Source: Ruminiclostridium papyrosolvens C7
GTDB taxonomy: Bacteria; Bacillota; Clostridia; Acetivibrionales; DSM-1351
Length of the DNA stretch: 64,000 nucleotides
Direction: 5' to 3'
NCBI RefSeq assembly: GCF_000421965.1
Contig: NZ_ATAY01000063.1
Location: 124,001 to 188,000, forward strand
Shown: positions 1 through 7,932 of the stretch, piece by piece
How the letters are laid out: the number at the start of each line of letters is the position of its first letter
Numbering within the stretch: the stretch's first letter is position 1
Made by a program: the position numbers and the translations under genes
The notes under the pieces: generated by a model
What the model saw: the letters and a program-made list of their open reading frames with translations, nothing else
Told to the model about the DNA's origin: nothing
Databases searched by the model: none

Positions 1-96
1 TATATTACTTATTTTAACATATTGTCAACTATATGGCAAAACTGTAATTGATTTATCTAAGCTTTATACTTATTACCCTTTTTTGAAAGTTCAGTG

Positions 97-145
97 AAAA
101 AAAATAGCTAAAACTTCAGGTAATTTAACACCCTAAATTTTAGCT
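97..145 (-). terminator. Terminator after the nitroreductase operon
   Basis: On the minus strand an 8-bp stem (AGCTAAAA/TTTTAGCT, arms at 138-145 and 106-113) is followed by eight consecutive T residues at 104-97. It lies about 40 bases past the nitroreductase stop and would end the minus-strand operon. The stem is AT-rich, so strength is uncertain. Bases 1-96 show nothing else I can support. Confidence 0.6.
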
Positions 146-186
146 TTTATAGATACTATTATCGAATTGTTTAATTTCATGGGTTA

Positions 187-765
187 TCAGATAATGTGTA
201 TTACATCTTTACGAGGAGCAGCCGGCGCGGGTTCCTCTGCCGCATAACCTATTACAACAGACCCATATATAATATGATTTTCCGGGATTCCCAAATCCGT
301 CATTAGTTCACGAATCAAAGGCATATTAGTAAGCCCCGGCAATTGGTTTAGCCAGCATGAGCCAATGCCAAATGAGTGTGCTGCCAGCATCATATTACCA
401 ATGGCCAATGCTGAATCCGGCATTGCGTTTCCGTTGTCTTTCAAATTAGAGACAATAATATAGGTAGGTGCATTATACAGGAAGTTGGAGTTCTCGTCTT
501 CTGCTTTTTTAATAAGGCTTACAATATAAGGATGGGTTTCCGCCACTACCGGAATAGTTAATAGGGTTTGACGGATAGCCTCATTGACCTTTTTCATTGT
601 ATCCGCATTTTGAATGGCAGTAAATTTCCAGCTCTGCATCCCCATTCCGCTTGGGGCATAGCTTCCTGCCAATAGAATCGTGTTTAAATCTTCTACAGGT
701 ATCTGCTCCTTTTTATAGTTTCTTACGCTTCTTCTTGTTAACATATTTTCTATTATTTTATTCAT
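187..765 (-). CDS. Nitroreductase family protein
   Basis: This is a 192-residue FMN-dependent nitroreductase-family protein, cytoplasmic, expected to reduce nitro or quinone-like substrates with NAD(P)H. The N-terminus has the family pattern TRRSVRNYKKEQIP (residues about 10-23), where the Arg-Ser-x-Arg residues contact FMN, and the PSGMGMQSWKF stretch (about 38-48) fits the FMN-binding loop. The C-terminal GSVVIGYAAEEP matches the end of the fold. The length is typical. A good ribosome binding site (AAAGGAG) precedes the ATG. It is the last gene of a closely spaced minus-strand run that starts with the TetM-like GTPase. The physiological substrate cannot be read from sequence. Confidence 0.88.
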   Translation of the reverse strand: MNKIIENMLTRRSVRNYKKEQIPVEDLNTILLAGSYAPSGMGMQSWKFTAIQNADTMKKVNEAIRQTLLTIPVVAETHPYIVSLIKKAEDENSNFLYNAPTYIIVSNLKDNGNAMPDSALAIGNMMLAAHSFGIGSCWLNQLPGLTNMPLIRELMTDLGIPENHIIYGSVVIGYAAEEPAPAAPRKDVIHII

Positions 766-783
766 TGTAAGTCTCCTTTAATT

Positions 784-1119
784 TTATTTCTTTATACCGC
801 CAAACATAGCCTTTAAAAATTGTGATGTACTTTGCATCTTCATAGGCTTTTGGTCTGCACTATAAGGGGATGTATTATCATAAACGGAAGAGAGTTCTTT
901 TCCTTCCTTTGAATATGCTTTGATAGCAAATTTTGAGCCCCTTAAATTGCTCATTAATATATGCCATACCCTAACACCACCGCTTCCTGATATTTCTGCA
1001 CCCCTTTTGATATTTCTGCTAAGTTCTGTTACGCTGATTTTATCTATTTGGGGATTTGTTATTGCTCCGAAATTTTCACTATCGACCTCCATAACAAAAC
1101 GATAGTAATATTTTACCAT
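784..1119 (-). CDS. Hypothetical protein, 111 aa
   Basis: I do not recognise this family. The 111-residue protein is soluble, lysine- and serine-rich, with no signal peptide or membrane segment. It ends in a short segment rich in Phe and Gly (FLKAMFGGIKK). The start codon at 1119 has no convincing Shine-Dalgarno sequence, so translation may be coupled to the DUF998 gene, which stops ten bases upstream. It lies between the DUF998 membrane protein and the nitroreductase with very short gaps, so it is probably co-transcribed with both. A competing plus-strand ORF inside it is shorter and unsupported. Confidence 0.55.
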   Translation of the reverse strand: MVKYYYRFVMEVDSENFGAITNPQIDKISVTELSRNIKRGAEISGSGGVRVWHILMSNLRGSKFAIKAYSKEGKELSSVYDNTSPYSADQKPMKMQSTSQFLKAMFGGIKK

Positions 1120-1128
1120 AAAATTGGA

Positions 1129-1773
1129 TTACACTAAACCCTTGTACTTATTATCTAAAAAGGTGTAATAGTATGACAAGATAAACATAAGTATCTGTAT
1201 TGAGTAAATCACTAATCGCTCTGTTAATCCCAGGATATCTAATTTCAAGCTCATAGAAATGGGATTAAACATTCCGAAAATGGTAATAAGTACAGCCATA
1301 ACTAAAGTAAGTTTCCCCAAGTTCTTCATTCTTTCCTGCTTTAAATACCCCAATGAGATCAAAAAAGCAGATGCAATTGTTGTAAATACTACAATAACCG
1401 TCACAATAATATGCATAGTATTTTGAAAGTTCATCTCTGCTTTATCCTCAGTTAGAGGAAACAAACTATAACCAAACAGTGATGTCAGTTGCATTATAAT
1501 CAAAATTATATATCCGATTCTTAACATGATATGGTATTGTCTGAATGATTTTATAATCAAGGCTATTACCATTAAAACCATACAAATACCATAAATAAAG
1601 CTTAATATCTTTAGCAATTGTGCGTTAGGTGCTCCATCTGCTGTAAGTGAACTAATATCTGTTGTAATCGGATTATATTCTTTCCATAAAATATTTCCCA
1701 AAATAGTATGTGCAAAATAAAATAGAACTCCGACCATGCCAAGGGGCATTAAATACTTATCAATCTTTTTCAT
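1129..1773 (-). CDS. DUF998 family integral membrane protein
   Basis: This 214-residue protein consists almost entirely of hydrophobic segments, and I count about six transmembrane helices. The opening (YLMPLGMVGVLFYFAHTILG) and the conserved NPITTDISSLTADGAPNA loop after the first helix match the DUF998 family of small membrane proteins, whose function is unknown. The ATG at 1773 is preceded by GAGG-like bases at reasonable spacing. The gene follows dus by 27 bases and sits within the same minus-strand operon. No catalytic motif is visible. Confidence 0.75.
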   Translation of the reverse strand: MKKIDKYLMPLGMVGVLFYFAHTILGNILWKEYNPITTDISSLTADGAPNAQLLKILSFIYGICMVLMVIALIIKSFRQYHIMLRIGYIILIIMQLTSLFGYSLFPLTEDKAEMNFQNTMHIIVTVIVVFTTIASAFLISLGYLKQERMKNLGKLTLVMAVLITIFGMFNPISMSLKLDILGLTERLVIYSIQILMFILSYYYTFLDNKYKGLV

Positions 1774-1800
1774 TATCTTGTAACCTCATAAATTTCTCTT

Positions 1801-2736
1801 TTAAACAATCTCCTGTTCCTTAAACAGTCTGGAAACAGCTTCATCATAATCAGATAATCTTTGTGCTTTCTTAATTTTCTTTGAGTACTTTTCATTGTCG
1901 GTAAATACATTTATCATGTAAAACCAAAGCTCTTTCATTTTAAACAGAACATTGCGTTCCCCGGACATTATGTCATTATAATCATTATATACTTTGTCGT
2001 GGAACTCCTTTAGTACTACCTTTTCCAATTTAGTAACATTTTTAACACCATACACCAATGCAGGATTCATTATCAGGCCTCTGCCTAACATAAGAGTATT
2101 TACACTTGGGAAATCATCACAGAACTCTGTATAATCCTTTGCTGTAAAAATATCACCATTATAGCAGACAGGATTTTTACTCAGCGTCAAGGCATCCTTG
2201 AAAATCTTCATATTAGGCTTATTTTTATAAAAATCCTTTTGTATTCTTGGGTGTATAATAAGCTCTTCAATAGGGTATTTGTTAAATATATTTATTAAAT
2301 CATAAAATTCTTCAGGCTGGTCTTTGCCTATTCTAGTTTTAATCGATATTTTGGTTATTGCTTGAGAGAAAATCTCTTCTAAGAAAGTATCCAGCTCTTC
2401 TTTTTTTGCAAGAAATCCGGAGCCTCTGTTTTTGGAGACAACAGTGCCGGAGGGACATCCCAAATTTAAATTTATCTCAGTATAACCCATATTTTTAATT
2501 TTCTTTGAAGTATAAGTAAAGTCTTTTGCATTATTTGTAAGCAATTGGGGAATCAAAACCAGCCCTTGATTATTTTCAGGTAAAATATCTTTAAGATCTC
2601 TGGTTTTAAAGCCATCTATTTGATTTGCAATAATAAAAGGAGAAAAGTATTTGTCTATGCTATCAAAAAAAGTTTTATGTGCATTCCTATAAATATAGCC
2701 GGTCAAACCCTCCATTGGTGCAAAATAAAATTTCAT
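1801..2736 (-). CDS. dus: tRNA-dihydrouridine synthase family protein
   Basis: This is a 311-residue FMN enzyme of the Dus family, which reduces uridines in the D-loop of tRNA. The N-terminal APMEGLTGYIYRN is the classic Dus opening, followed by the TEINLNLGCPSGTV motif that contains the catalytic Cys, then SIKTRIG and IHPR, and the C-terminal MLGRGLIMNPAL that binds the FMN phosphate. A Shine-Dalgarno AAAGGAG precedes the ATG. It sits 25 bases downstream of the TetM-NYN fusion gene. Pairing of a tRNA-modifying enzyme with a ribosome-acting GTPase is suggestive but could be chance operon membership. Confidence 0.92.
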   Translation of the reverse strand: MKFYFAPMEGLTGYIYRNAHKTFFDSIDKYFSPFIIANQIDGFKTRDLKDILPENNQGLVLIPQLLTNNAKDFTYTSKKIKNMGYTEINLNLGCPSGTVVSKNRGSGFLAKKEELDTFLEEIFSQAITKISIKTRIGKDQPEEFYDLINIFNKYPIEELIIHPRIQKDFYKNKPNMKIFKDALTLSKNPVCYNGDIFTAKDYTEFCDDFPSVNTLMLGRGLIMNPALVYGVKNVTKLEKVVLKEFHDKVYNDYNDIMSGERNVLFKMKELWFYMINVFTDNEKYSKKIKKAQRLSDYDEAVSRLFKEQEIV

Positions 2737-2761
2737 ATGTTAAACTGCTCCTTTGATTCAC

Positions 2762-5413
2762 TTATTTGCTACCCTTGTCTTCTTTAATTAATACCTCCAT
2801 TTGATGTTTAGCTTCCTCCGGCAATGCATCCATCAGATAACTGCGGTCTCTTCCCTGTATTTCCTGAAACTTCTCTTTTATTCTTCTATTGGCCTCTTCC
2901 ACATCAATTTTCAACTCTCTGGCAGATAACAAGGCACAACCTGCACCCCTTACAATTATCTGCTGCAAACCGTCGGATGTTGCAACTGTTATATTATATT
3001 TTTTCTGATTGTCATGGGCGAATTTTTCAATATACTGATCCGCCGTTTGTGCCTCTTTAGTATATACCACATAGATGTTATGATAACTCACTATTTCCTC
3101 ACGATGGCCTTGAACGCGGTAAGCATCAAATACCACTATAATCCGGCATTGGCGAATTCCCTGATAGTTGCTGAGTAAATCAAGAAGCTTCATTCTCGCA
3201 GCATCTGTATTCTTATCCGAAAGCTCTTTAAGTTCTGGCCATGCAAATAAAATATTGTAGCCGTCCACAAGAAGGTACTCTTCTTTGATTTCCTTATGTG
3301 CACTCATATAGGAAGCCTTTTCATAATAACTTTCCTCCGCTGTTTTGCGTCTTTTCCAGGCAGACTTTTTACCCTGATTCCCATAATAGGTTCTATTGAT
3401 AATCTGGTCAATCTCCTCCAAACTGATAGACAATTCTTGAGAAATTCCATGCCTTTTTTCCTGTTCTTTTAATGGATTATCTTTATTTTTAAGGTAGCTT
3501 TCTACATGCATGTAGTTTTTTACTTGATCCCAAGGCACAGAAAATCCCGTCCCATTTGCACAAAATACAGAACCCGTAGGATTTGCCAAATCTCTTTCGG
3601 GGTCATACCCGATACTATCTATGACTTCCTGTGCATTATGGCAGGGTTCATAACCTTTCACGCTGCAAAATAGTCTTCCTACACCTTTGGTATACGCATT
3701 TACCTCTTTCTGATAATTCCTCATTGTAATAACAGGGGCACTCCCCACTAAAACGACAGTTTCGCCGTTTGTCCGTGATATACTGCTTACGCCGTGCATT
3801 TTTTCAATATCAGTCATAGCTCTGCCTACCATTTTTTCAGGCAGTTCCAGCTGAAATGTATAATAAGGCTCAAGGAGTATGGATTCTGCTTCCATTAAGC
3901 CTTGTCGCACCGCACGGTAAGTAGCCGCTCTGAAGTCGCCGCCTTCTGTATGTTTATTGTGTGCTCTTCCCGAAACAAGAGTAATTTTAGCATCGGTAAG
4001 AACTGACCCTGTAAGCACTCCTTTATGGGCTTTTTCTTCCAGATGAGTAAAAATCAATCTCTGCCAACTTCTGCCCAATATATCCTCACTACATTCCGTC
4101 TCAAATTGCAGACCGCTTCCCGGCTCTCCCGGCTCCAATAAAAGATGAACTTCCGCATAATGTCTCAGTGGTTCGAAATGACCTACTCCTTCAACAGTAT
4201 TCGCAATTGTCTCCTTATACACAATCCTCCCTGCATCGAAGGATACCGACACTCCAAAACGGCTTTGTATTACGCTCTGGAGTATCTCTATCTGCACCTC
4301 TCCCATAATCTGTGCATGTATCTCTTGTAACTGCTCATCCCACACAATGTTAAGTTCCGGTTCCTCTTCTTCAATCTGCCGTAACTTTGGAAGCATCATT
4401 CTTGGGTCACAGCCTTCCGGAAGTATAATCCGGTAAAACAACACAGGCTCCAACAGCGGTGAGCCCGAAGCTGACTCTATTCCCAAACCCTCTCCCGGCC
4501 TGGTCTGATTGAGCCCTGTTACTGCACATACCGAACCTGCCTCTACTTCACTTACTACCTCATATTTCTTTCCCGAATAAATACGGATTTGATTCACTTT
4601 TTCTTCCCATTTTTCGTTTGTCAGGAGGTCTTTTACCTTTAACTTTCCCCCCGTAAGCTTCAGATGGGTAAGACGGTTTCCTTGTTCGTCCCTTGTTATT
4701 TTAAATATTTTAGCCCCAAATTCTTCGGCATAAGAAGGTATCGTTGCATACTTTGCTATGCCCTGCATTAATTGCTCAATACCATCCAATTTCAAAGCTG
4801 AACCGAAAAAACATGGAAATACTTTTCGCTCTTTCACAGCTTTACTAATCTGCTCAGTCTCTATACTCCCTTTTTCCAGATAGGTTTCAAGAATTGTTTC
4901 ATCGCACATGGATAGCTGCTCGTAAAGCTCTGTTGTCTCAACCTGCCCGAATTCAATACACCCATCGCCTAACTGCTTTTTCATGTCTATTATTAATTTG
5001 TCTTTGTCCGTTCCATTCTGATCCATCTTATTAACAAATATAAAGGCAGGTATATTGTACATATCCAGTAACTGCCATAGTGTTTTTGTATGTCCCTGCA
5101 CTCCGTCTGCACCGCTTATAACCAAAATAGCATAGTCCAATACTTGTAGTGTTCTCTCCATTTCAGCTGAAAAGTCTACATGCCCCGGTGTATCCAATAA
5201 TGTAATATTTACCTCACCTGTTTCAAATACGGCCTGCTTGGAAAAAATAGTGATACCTCTCGCTCTTTCCAACTCATAGGTATCCAAATATGCATCCTTG
5301 TTGTCCACTCTTCCCAATTTTCCAATTTTACCGTTAAGATAAAGGATACTCTCTGATAATGTCGTCTTGCCTGCATCAACATGTGCCAATATTCCAATGA
5401 TTAGTTTTTTCAT
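2762..5413 (-). CDS. TetM-like ribosomal GTPase fused to a NYN (Rae1/YacP-like) nuclease domain
   Basis: This is an 883-residue protein. Residues about 1-640 are a translational GTPase of the TetM/EF-G type, with G1 AHVDAGKTT, a G2 region RGITIF, G3 DTPGHVDF, G4 NKMD and G5 GSAL. Relatives displace tetracycline from the ribosomal A site. A lysine-rich linker follows, then from about residue 714 a NYN/PIN-like domain with LLVDGYN, VVFDAYR, TADQYIE and VATSDG, which supply the expected acidic metal-binding residues. That domain resembles YacP/Rae1, a ribosome-associated endoribonuclease. Classical Tet(M) is about 640 residues, so the tail is an addition. It heads a five-gene operon. Whether it protects against tetracycline or cleaves A-site mRNA is inference. 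Confidence 0.88.
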   Translation of the reverse strand: MKKLIIGILAHVDAGKTTLSESILYLNGKIGKLGRVDNKDAYLDTYELERARGITIFSKQAVFETGEVNITLLDTPGHVDFSAEMERTLQVLDYAILVISGADGVQGHTKTLWQLLDMYNIPAFIFVNKMDQNGTDKDKLIIDMKKQLGDGCIEFGQVETTELYEQLSMCDETILETYLEKGSIETEQISKAVKERKVFPCFFGSALKLDGIEQLMQGIAKYATIPSYAEEFGAKIFKITRDEQGNRLTHLKLTGGKLKVKDLLTNEKWEEKVNQIRIYSGKKYEVVSEVEAGSVCAVTGLNQTRPGEGLGIESASGSPLLEPVLFYRIILPEGCDPRMMLPKLRQIEEEEPELNIVWDEQLQEIHAQIMGEVQIEILQSVIQSRFGVSVSFDAGRIVYKETIANTVEGVGHFEPLRHYAEVHLLLEPGEPGSGLQFETECSEDILGRSWQRLIFTHLEEKAHKGVLTGSVLTDAKITLVSGRAHNKHTEGGDFRAATYRAVRQGLMEAESILLEPYYTFQLELPEKMVGRAMTDIEKMHGVSSISRTNGETVVLVGSAPVITMRNYQKEVNAYTKGVGRLFCSVKGYEPCHNAQEVIDSIGYDPERDLANPTGSVFCANGTGFSVPWDQVKNYMHVESYLKNKDNPLKEQEKRHGISQELSISLEEIDQIINRTYYGNQGKKSAWKRRKTAEESYYEKASYMSAHKEIKEEYLLVDGYNILFAWPELKELSDKNTDAARMKLLDLLSNYQGIRQCRIIVVFDAYRVQGHREEIVSYHNIYVVYTKEAQTADQYIEKFAHDNQKKYNITVATSDGLQQIIVRGAGCALLSARELKIDVEEANRRIKEKFQEIQGRDRSYLMDALPEEAKHQMEVLIKEDKGSK

Positions 5414-5487
5414 GATTGATTTCCAAATCCTTTAGTCTGCCTGTATATATAATTCACGGCCCGTTTGAGCCTGTATGTTCAAGCGTT

Positions 5488-5522
5488 TATTATATGATAC
5501 CAGTATGTTTGGATTTTGACAA
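5488..5522 (-). promoter_or_regulatory. Sigma-A-like promoter for the TetM-NYN operon
   Basis: On the minus strand TTGTCA (5522-5517) is followed after 17 bases by TATCAT (5499-5494), which overlaps a second TATAAT-like hexamer just downstream. It leaves a leader of about 70-80 bases before the ATG at 5413. Tet(M)-type genes often carry attenuating leaders, and a weak imperfect stem is present here, but I see no clear terminator in it. Confidence 0.5.
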
Positions 5523-5535
5523 TTTAGCAAGGTAT

Positions 5536-5570
5536 AAAAAAGATGCCATTTGGAAGCTGGCATCTTTTTA
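5536..5570 (-). terminator. Terminator downstream of the tandem-repeat protein gene
   Basis: A perfect stem AAAAGATGCCA/TGGCATCTTTT with a nine-base loop is flanked by A-runs and T-runs on both sides, so it could work on either strand. The only gene reading into it is the minus-strand 118-residue gene ending at 5622. Confidence 0.75.
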
Positions 5571-5621
5571 TCACAGGATTTTAATAAAACTATTTTTGAT
5601 AGTGCAACAGGATTATAAAAA

Positions 5622-5978
5622 TTATTCTAATACCTTTACTATCAATGATTTTGAAATATACATAGCTTTTATCATCTTATTGAAGCGAATATGATGTGAT
5701 GTTCCCTCGTCAAATTTAAACTGTGCTTTTTCACATTTGCTGATAACTGAAGATATGGGTGTTAATGCAGCTTTTAATTCTTCTTTTGTAAACATGTCTA
5801 TAACATTTTCATTAATTAACAAAAGTTTGGAAATGTACATTGCTTTTATCCTGTTAGAAAGCAGTGTATGCTGAGAGGTACCCTCCACAAATTTAAGCTG
5901 TGCTTTTTCACATCTGTTAATAATTGAAGAAACAGTACGCAGAGCTTCTCCTAATTCCTCTCTTGTATACTTTCCCAT
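5622..5978 (-). CDS. Hypothetical protein made of two tandem 50-residue repeats
   Basis: This 118-residue protein is an internal duplication. Residues about 4-54 (TREELGEALRTVSSIINRCEKAQ, continuing to MYISKLL) and about 63-113 (TKEELKAALTPISSVISKCEKAQ, continuing to MYISKSL) match at most positions. Each repeat reads as two amphipathic helices with a central CEKAQ(L/F)KF(V/D)EGTS segment. There is no signal peptide or membrane segment. I do not recognise a function, though single-repeat relatives appear familiar from clostridia. Its own terminator lies downstream. It borders the toxin/immunity region, so an accessory or immunity role is possible but unsupported. Confidence 0.7.
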   Translation of the reverse strand: MGKYTREELGEALRTVSSIINRCEKAQLKFVEGTSQHTLLSNRIKAMYISKLLLINENVIDMFTKEELKAALTPISSVISKCEKAQFKFDEGTSHHIRFNKMIKAMYISKSLIVKVLE

Positions 5979-6217
5979 AATACCCTCCAGATTTTTTTAT
6001 GGTTTTTCCTGTTCCTTCTTGACCCTAAATCATAAAAAATCAGCCTGCAATCTTACATCCATGATTTCTTTATACATGGCTTTAATTTCTTCACTAAATC
6101 CGCTAAGCAATCTATCTTCAAGTTTTCCAACCTGTTCTTGCAGTTTCTCTTACTCAGGATCTTGTGAATAACCAAATTCCTCAAAAAAACCAAACTTCTT
6201 TTAGGGACAGAAACAAA

Positions 6218-6252
6218 AGGCTTCAAAAGAGAATATATCCCCATTAAGACCA
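6218..6252 (-). terminator. Cassette terminator, degenerate copy 1
   Basis: On the minus strand this reads as an imperfect stem (GGTCTTAA with TTGAAGCC) around a loop containing GGGGATATATTCTC, then a T-rich tail. It is clearly related in sequence to the copies at 6745-6787 and 9997-10039. It overlaps the tail of a small frameshifted ORF. Confidence 0.5.
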
Positions 6253-6525
6253 ATGCTATGCTTCGACTTAATTTTATACATATAAAGTATATCCTACACA
6301 TAATATGTTTATTGGCTATCCCAAGCTGTCTCAATCTCTTTATTAACATCTTTAGCCCCTTAAAATATTCAGTAAACTCCCTGTGTTCATGGTAATATAG
6401 ACCAATGATAGTATCTTGGTTGGGCTTACACATTATACTAGCAACTTCATCCTGACTAAATATTTTGGGCTTTGGCTGAACTTTTTTAAGATTTCCTCTA
6501 ACTTTAATTTATATATACTATCCAT
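6253..6525 (-). pseudogene. Small frameshifted unknown gene in the toxin island
   Basis: An ATG at 6525 has a strong AAGGAGGG site but its frame stops after 30 codons. A one-base backward shift at the A-run 6487-6482 joins it to a longer frame (DEVASIMCKPNQDTIIGLYY and onward), giving roughly 90 residues before the cassette terminator. The A-run is the heptamer A AAA AAG, the classic slippery site for programmed -1 frameshifting, so this could be either a broken gene or a recoded one. I recognise no domain. A competing ORF reading on through the terminator to 6053 is probably spurious. Bases 6526-6744 show no gene. Confidence 0.35.
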
Positions 6526-6744
6526 TTCCCTCCTTAACCTATTTTGTAAAAACTGGGCCATACATTCATCTTATCGCAGTCCCGTATAGGGTGCTTGAAA
6601 AATTAAGTTCCGGAATGCTTGAATTCTATATTGCTAAAAACACAAACTAACCTTACTAAATTCAATTATGTTGCAATAATATCTGCAAATATTTTAATGT
6701 TATTCATCCTAAACCCATTATCAATATTTCTACAAAACAGAAAT

Positions 6745-6787
6745 AAAGAAAAAGGTCTCAACAGTGAATATATCCCCATTGAGACCT
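6745..6787 (-). terminator. Cassette terminator, copy 2 (after the Tdi1-type immunity gene)
   Basis: There is a perfect nine-base inverted repeat AGGTCTCAA/TTGAGACCT (6753-6761 and 6779-6787) with a 17-base loop. On the minus strand it is followed by a T-rich tail. It lies 20 bases past the stop of the immunity gene at 6808. Confidence 0.8.
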
Positions 6788-6807
6788 AGTAAGAAGAACC
6801 TTAATAA

Positions 6808-7428
6808 TTATTCATAAATTCCTAGGTTTTTAATTACCCTTCCTTCAGGTAATCCTTTAGTTTTATGAATTAATTGGCTACAAATGCTCCAATAAACATC
6901 CATATCACCTTTTTCTAGATTTTGTATTATATCTTCTCCACCTAAAAACAACATTGTTTTATAACCAACGTATTCACTTATTTTTATTTCATTTGGATTT
7001 TTAGATATCCATTCTTTAAAGGCTTCTGATGCCAAGCATGAATCAGTGTACTCAGGTATCTCCTCTTCATGGAATTGAACAATGTTACAAGGGATTTCTA
7101 AAACTTCCCCTGTACCTGGTTCAAACATAAGCACTCGTTGTTGACCATTCTCTACTCTTTGATTATCAAGAGCAAATTGTCGACCAAGCCAATCATATCC
7201 AAAGCATATTATTCTCCTCCTAAACTCAGGAAAAGCCTCAGTTACTATAGAGTTCCATTTCTCAGCACCATCTGGTGTATGTATTCTATAAAGACCTTTG
7301 CTAAAAGATTGTCCCCCAAAGGCTTTTTGTAGTTCTTCTAAGCCATGCATAGAACTGCTAATATTTTTAACTGTGCTATTTATAGCTTTATGATTTACTC
7401 CAAAGTATTTACAAAAATTCTTATACAA
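6808..7428 (-). CDS. GAD-like / T6SS-immunity Tdi1 (DUF1851)-type immunity protein
   Basis: This 206-residue soluble protein has a GAD-like N-terminal half and a C-terminal DUF1851 (Tdi1-type) half. The conserved core is visible as ICFGYDWLGRQFALD followed by MFEPGTGEVLEIP. DUF1851 proteins are immunity factors that neutralise nuclease toxins. Translation starts at a TTG at 7428, chosen because GGAGGT lies eight bases upstream. The gene begins 20 bases after the stop of an orphan HNH-like toxin tip, which is the expected toxin-then-immunity order, and it ends at a cassette terminator. Its partner toxin is presumably that tip. Confidence 0.85.
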   Translation of the reverse strand: MYKNFCKYFGVNHKAINSTVKNISSSMHGLEELQKAFGGQSFSKGLYRIHTPDGAEKWNSIVTEAFPEFRRRIICFGYDWLGRQFALDNQRVENGQQRVLMFEPGTGEVLEIPCNIVQFHEEEIPEYTDSCLASEAFKEWISKNPNEIKISEYVGYKTMLFLGGEDIIQNLEKGDMDVYWSICSQLIHKTKGLPEGRVIKNLGIYE

Positions 7429-7448
7429 TTCTTTATACCTCCACTTAC

Positions 7449-7829
7449 TTATTTAATTGTATATTTTCCATACTTTGTTCCAATTGGATCATTCTTAATC
7501 TTATTCTGTATCTGACTACCTAAACTTCTATTTACACTGCTGTTTAACGGATTCATATTCAATATATCATCCGCACCACCCAATTGTAAATCAACAGTGT
7601 GGTCAACATCTTTTTCTTTCGGAACAGAGTCTTGTCCATTAGCCTTTTTATATCTTGATGACACAGAAGTTACACTTCTATTAGGAGCAGTTTTTACTGT
7701 GTCTGCGGCTGTTAATGCTTTTACTTTTGCATATGCCTCTGCCCTCTGTGCGTCCGTCCAACCATCCTTATACTTTAATTCAATATCAATAATTCTTTCA
7801 GCTTCACTTACTCCCGCATTATAAATATT
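7449..7829 (-). pseudogene. Orphan toxin C-terminal module with HNH-like motif (no N-terminus)
   Basis: An open frame of 126 codons follows an in-frame TAG at 7832-7830 and has no start codon with a ribosome binding site (only a weak GTG at 7664). It opens with NAGVSEAERI, matching the NAGVSE junction in the full-length toxin at 11824-11808, and ends in the nuclease-like segment VDHTVDLQLGGADD with SVNRSLGSQI, typical of Rhs and other polymorphic toxin tips. It is a displaced toxin tip carrying its own immunity gene downstream. It is probably silent unless recombined onto a full-length gene. Confidence 0.75.
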
Positions 7830-7888
7830 CTATACTGCGGTTCAATCCTGTAAGCACTTTATACCACTATAAAAGCACAATCTATATT

Positions 7889-7912
7889 AATCCTCTTTCC
7901 AGAGGATTTTTT
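7889..7912 (+). terminator. Strong short hairpin with T-run beside the IS110 remnant
   Basis: A perfect eight-base stem AATCCTCT/AGAGGATT with a TTCC loop is followed by TTTT on the plus strand. No plus-strand gene reads into it. It lies between the orphan toxin tip and the IS110 transposase remnant and may belong to the element end. Confidence 0.4.
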
Positions 7913-7932
7913 ACAATTTTTACTGCTCCATT

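Noticed and set aside
6053-6250. Continuation of a 126-residue minus-strand ORF
   Set aside because: It runs through the cassette terminator repeat and its tail has no sign of selection; only the part before the terminator may be a gene.
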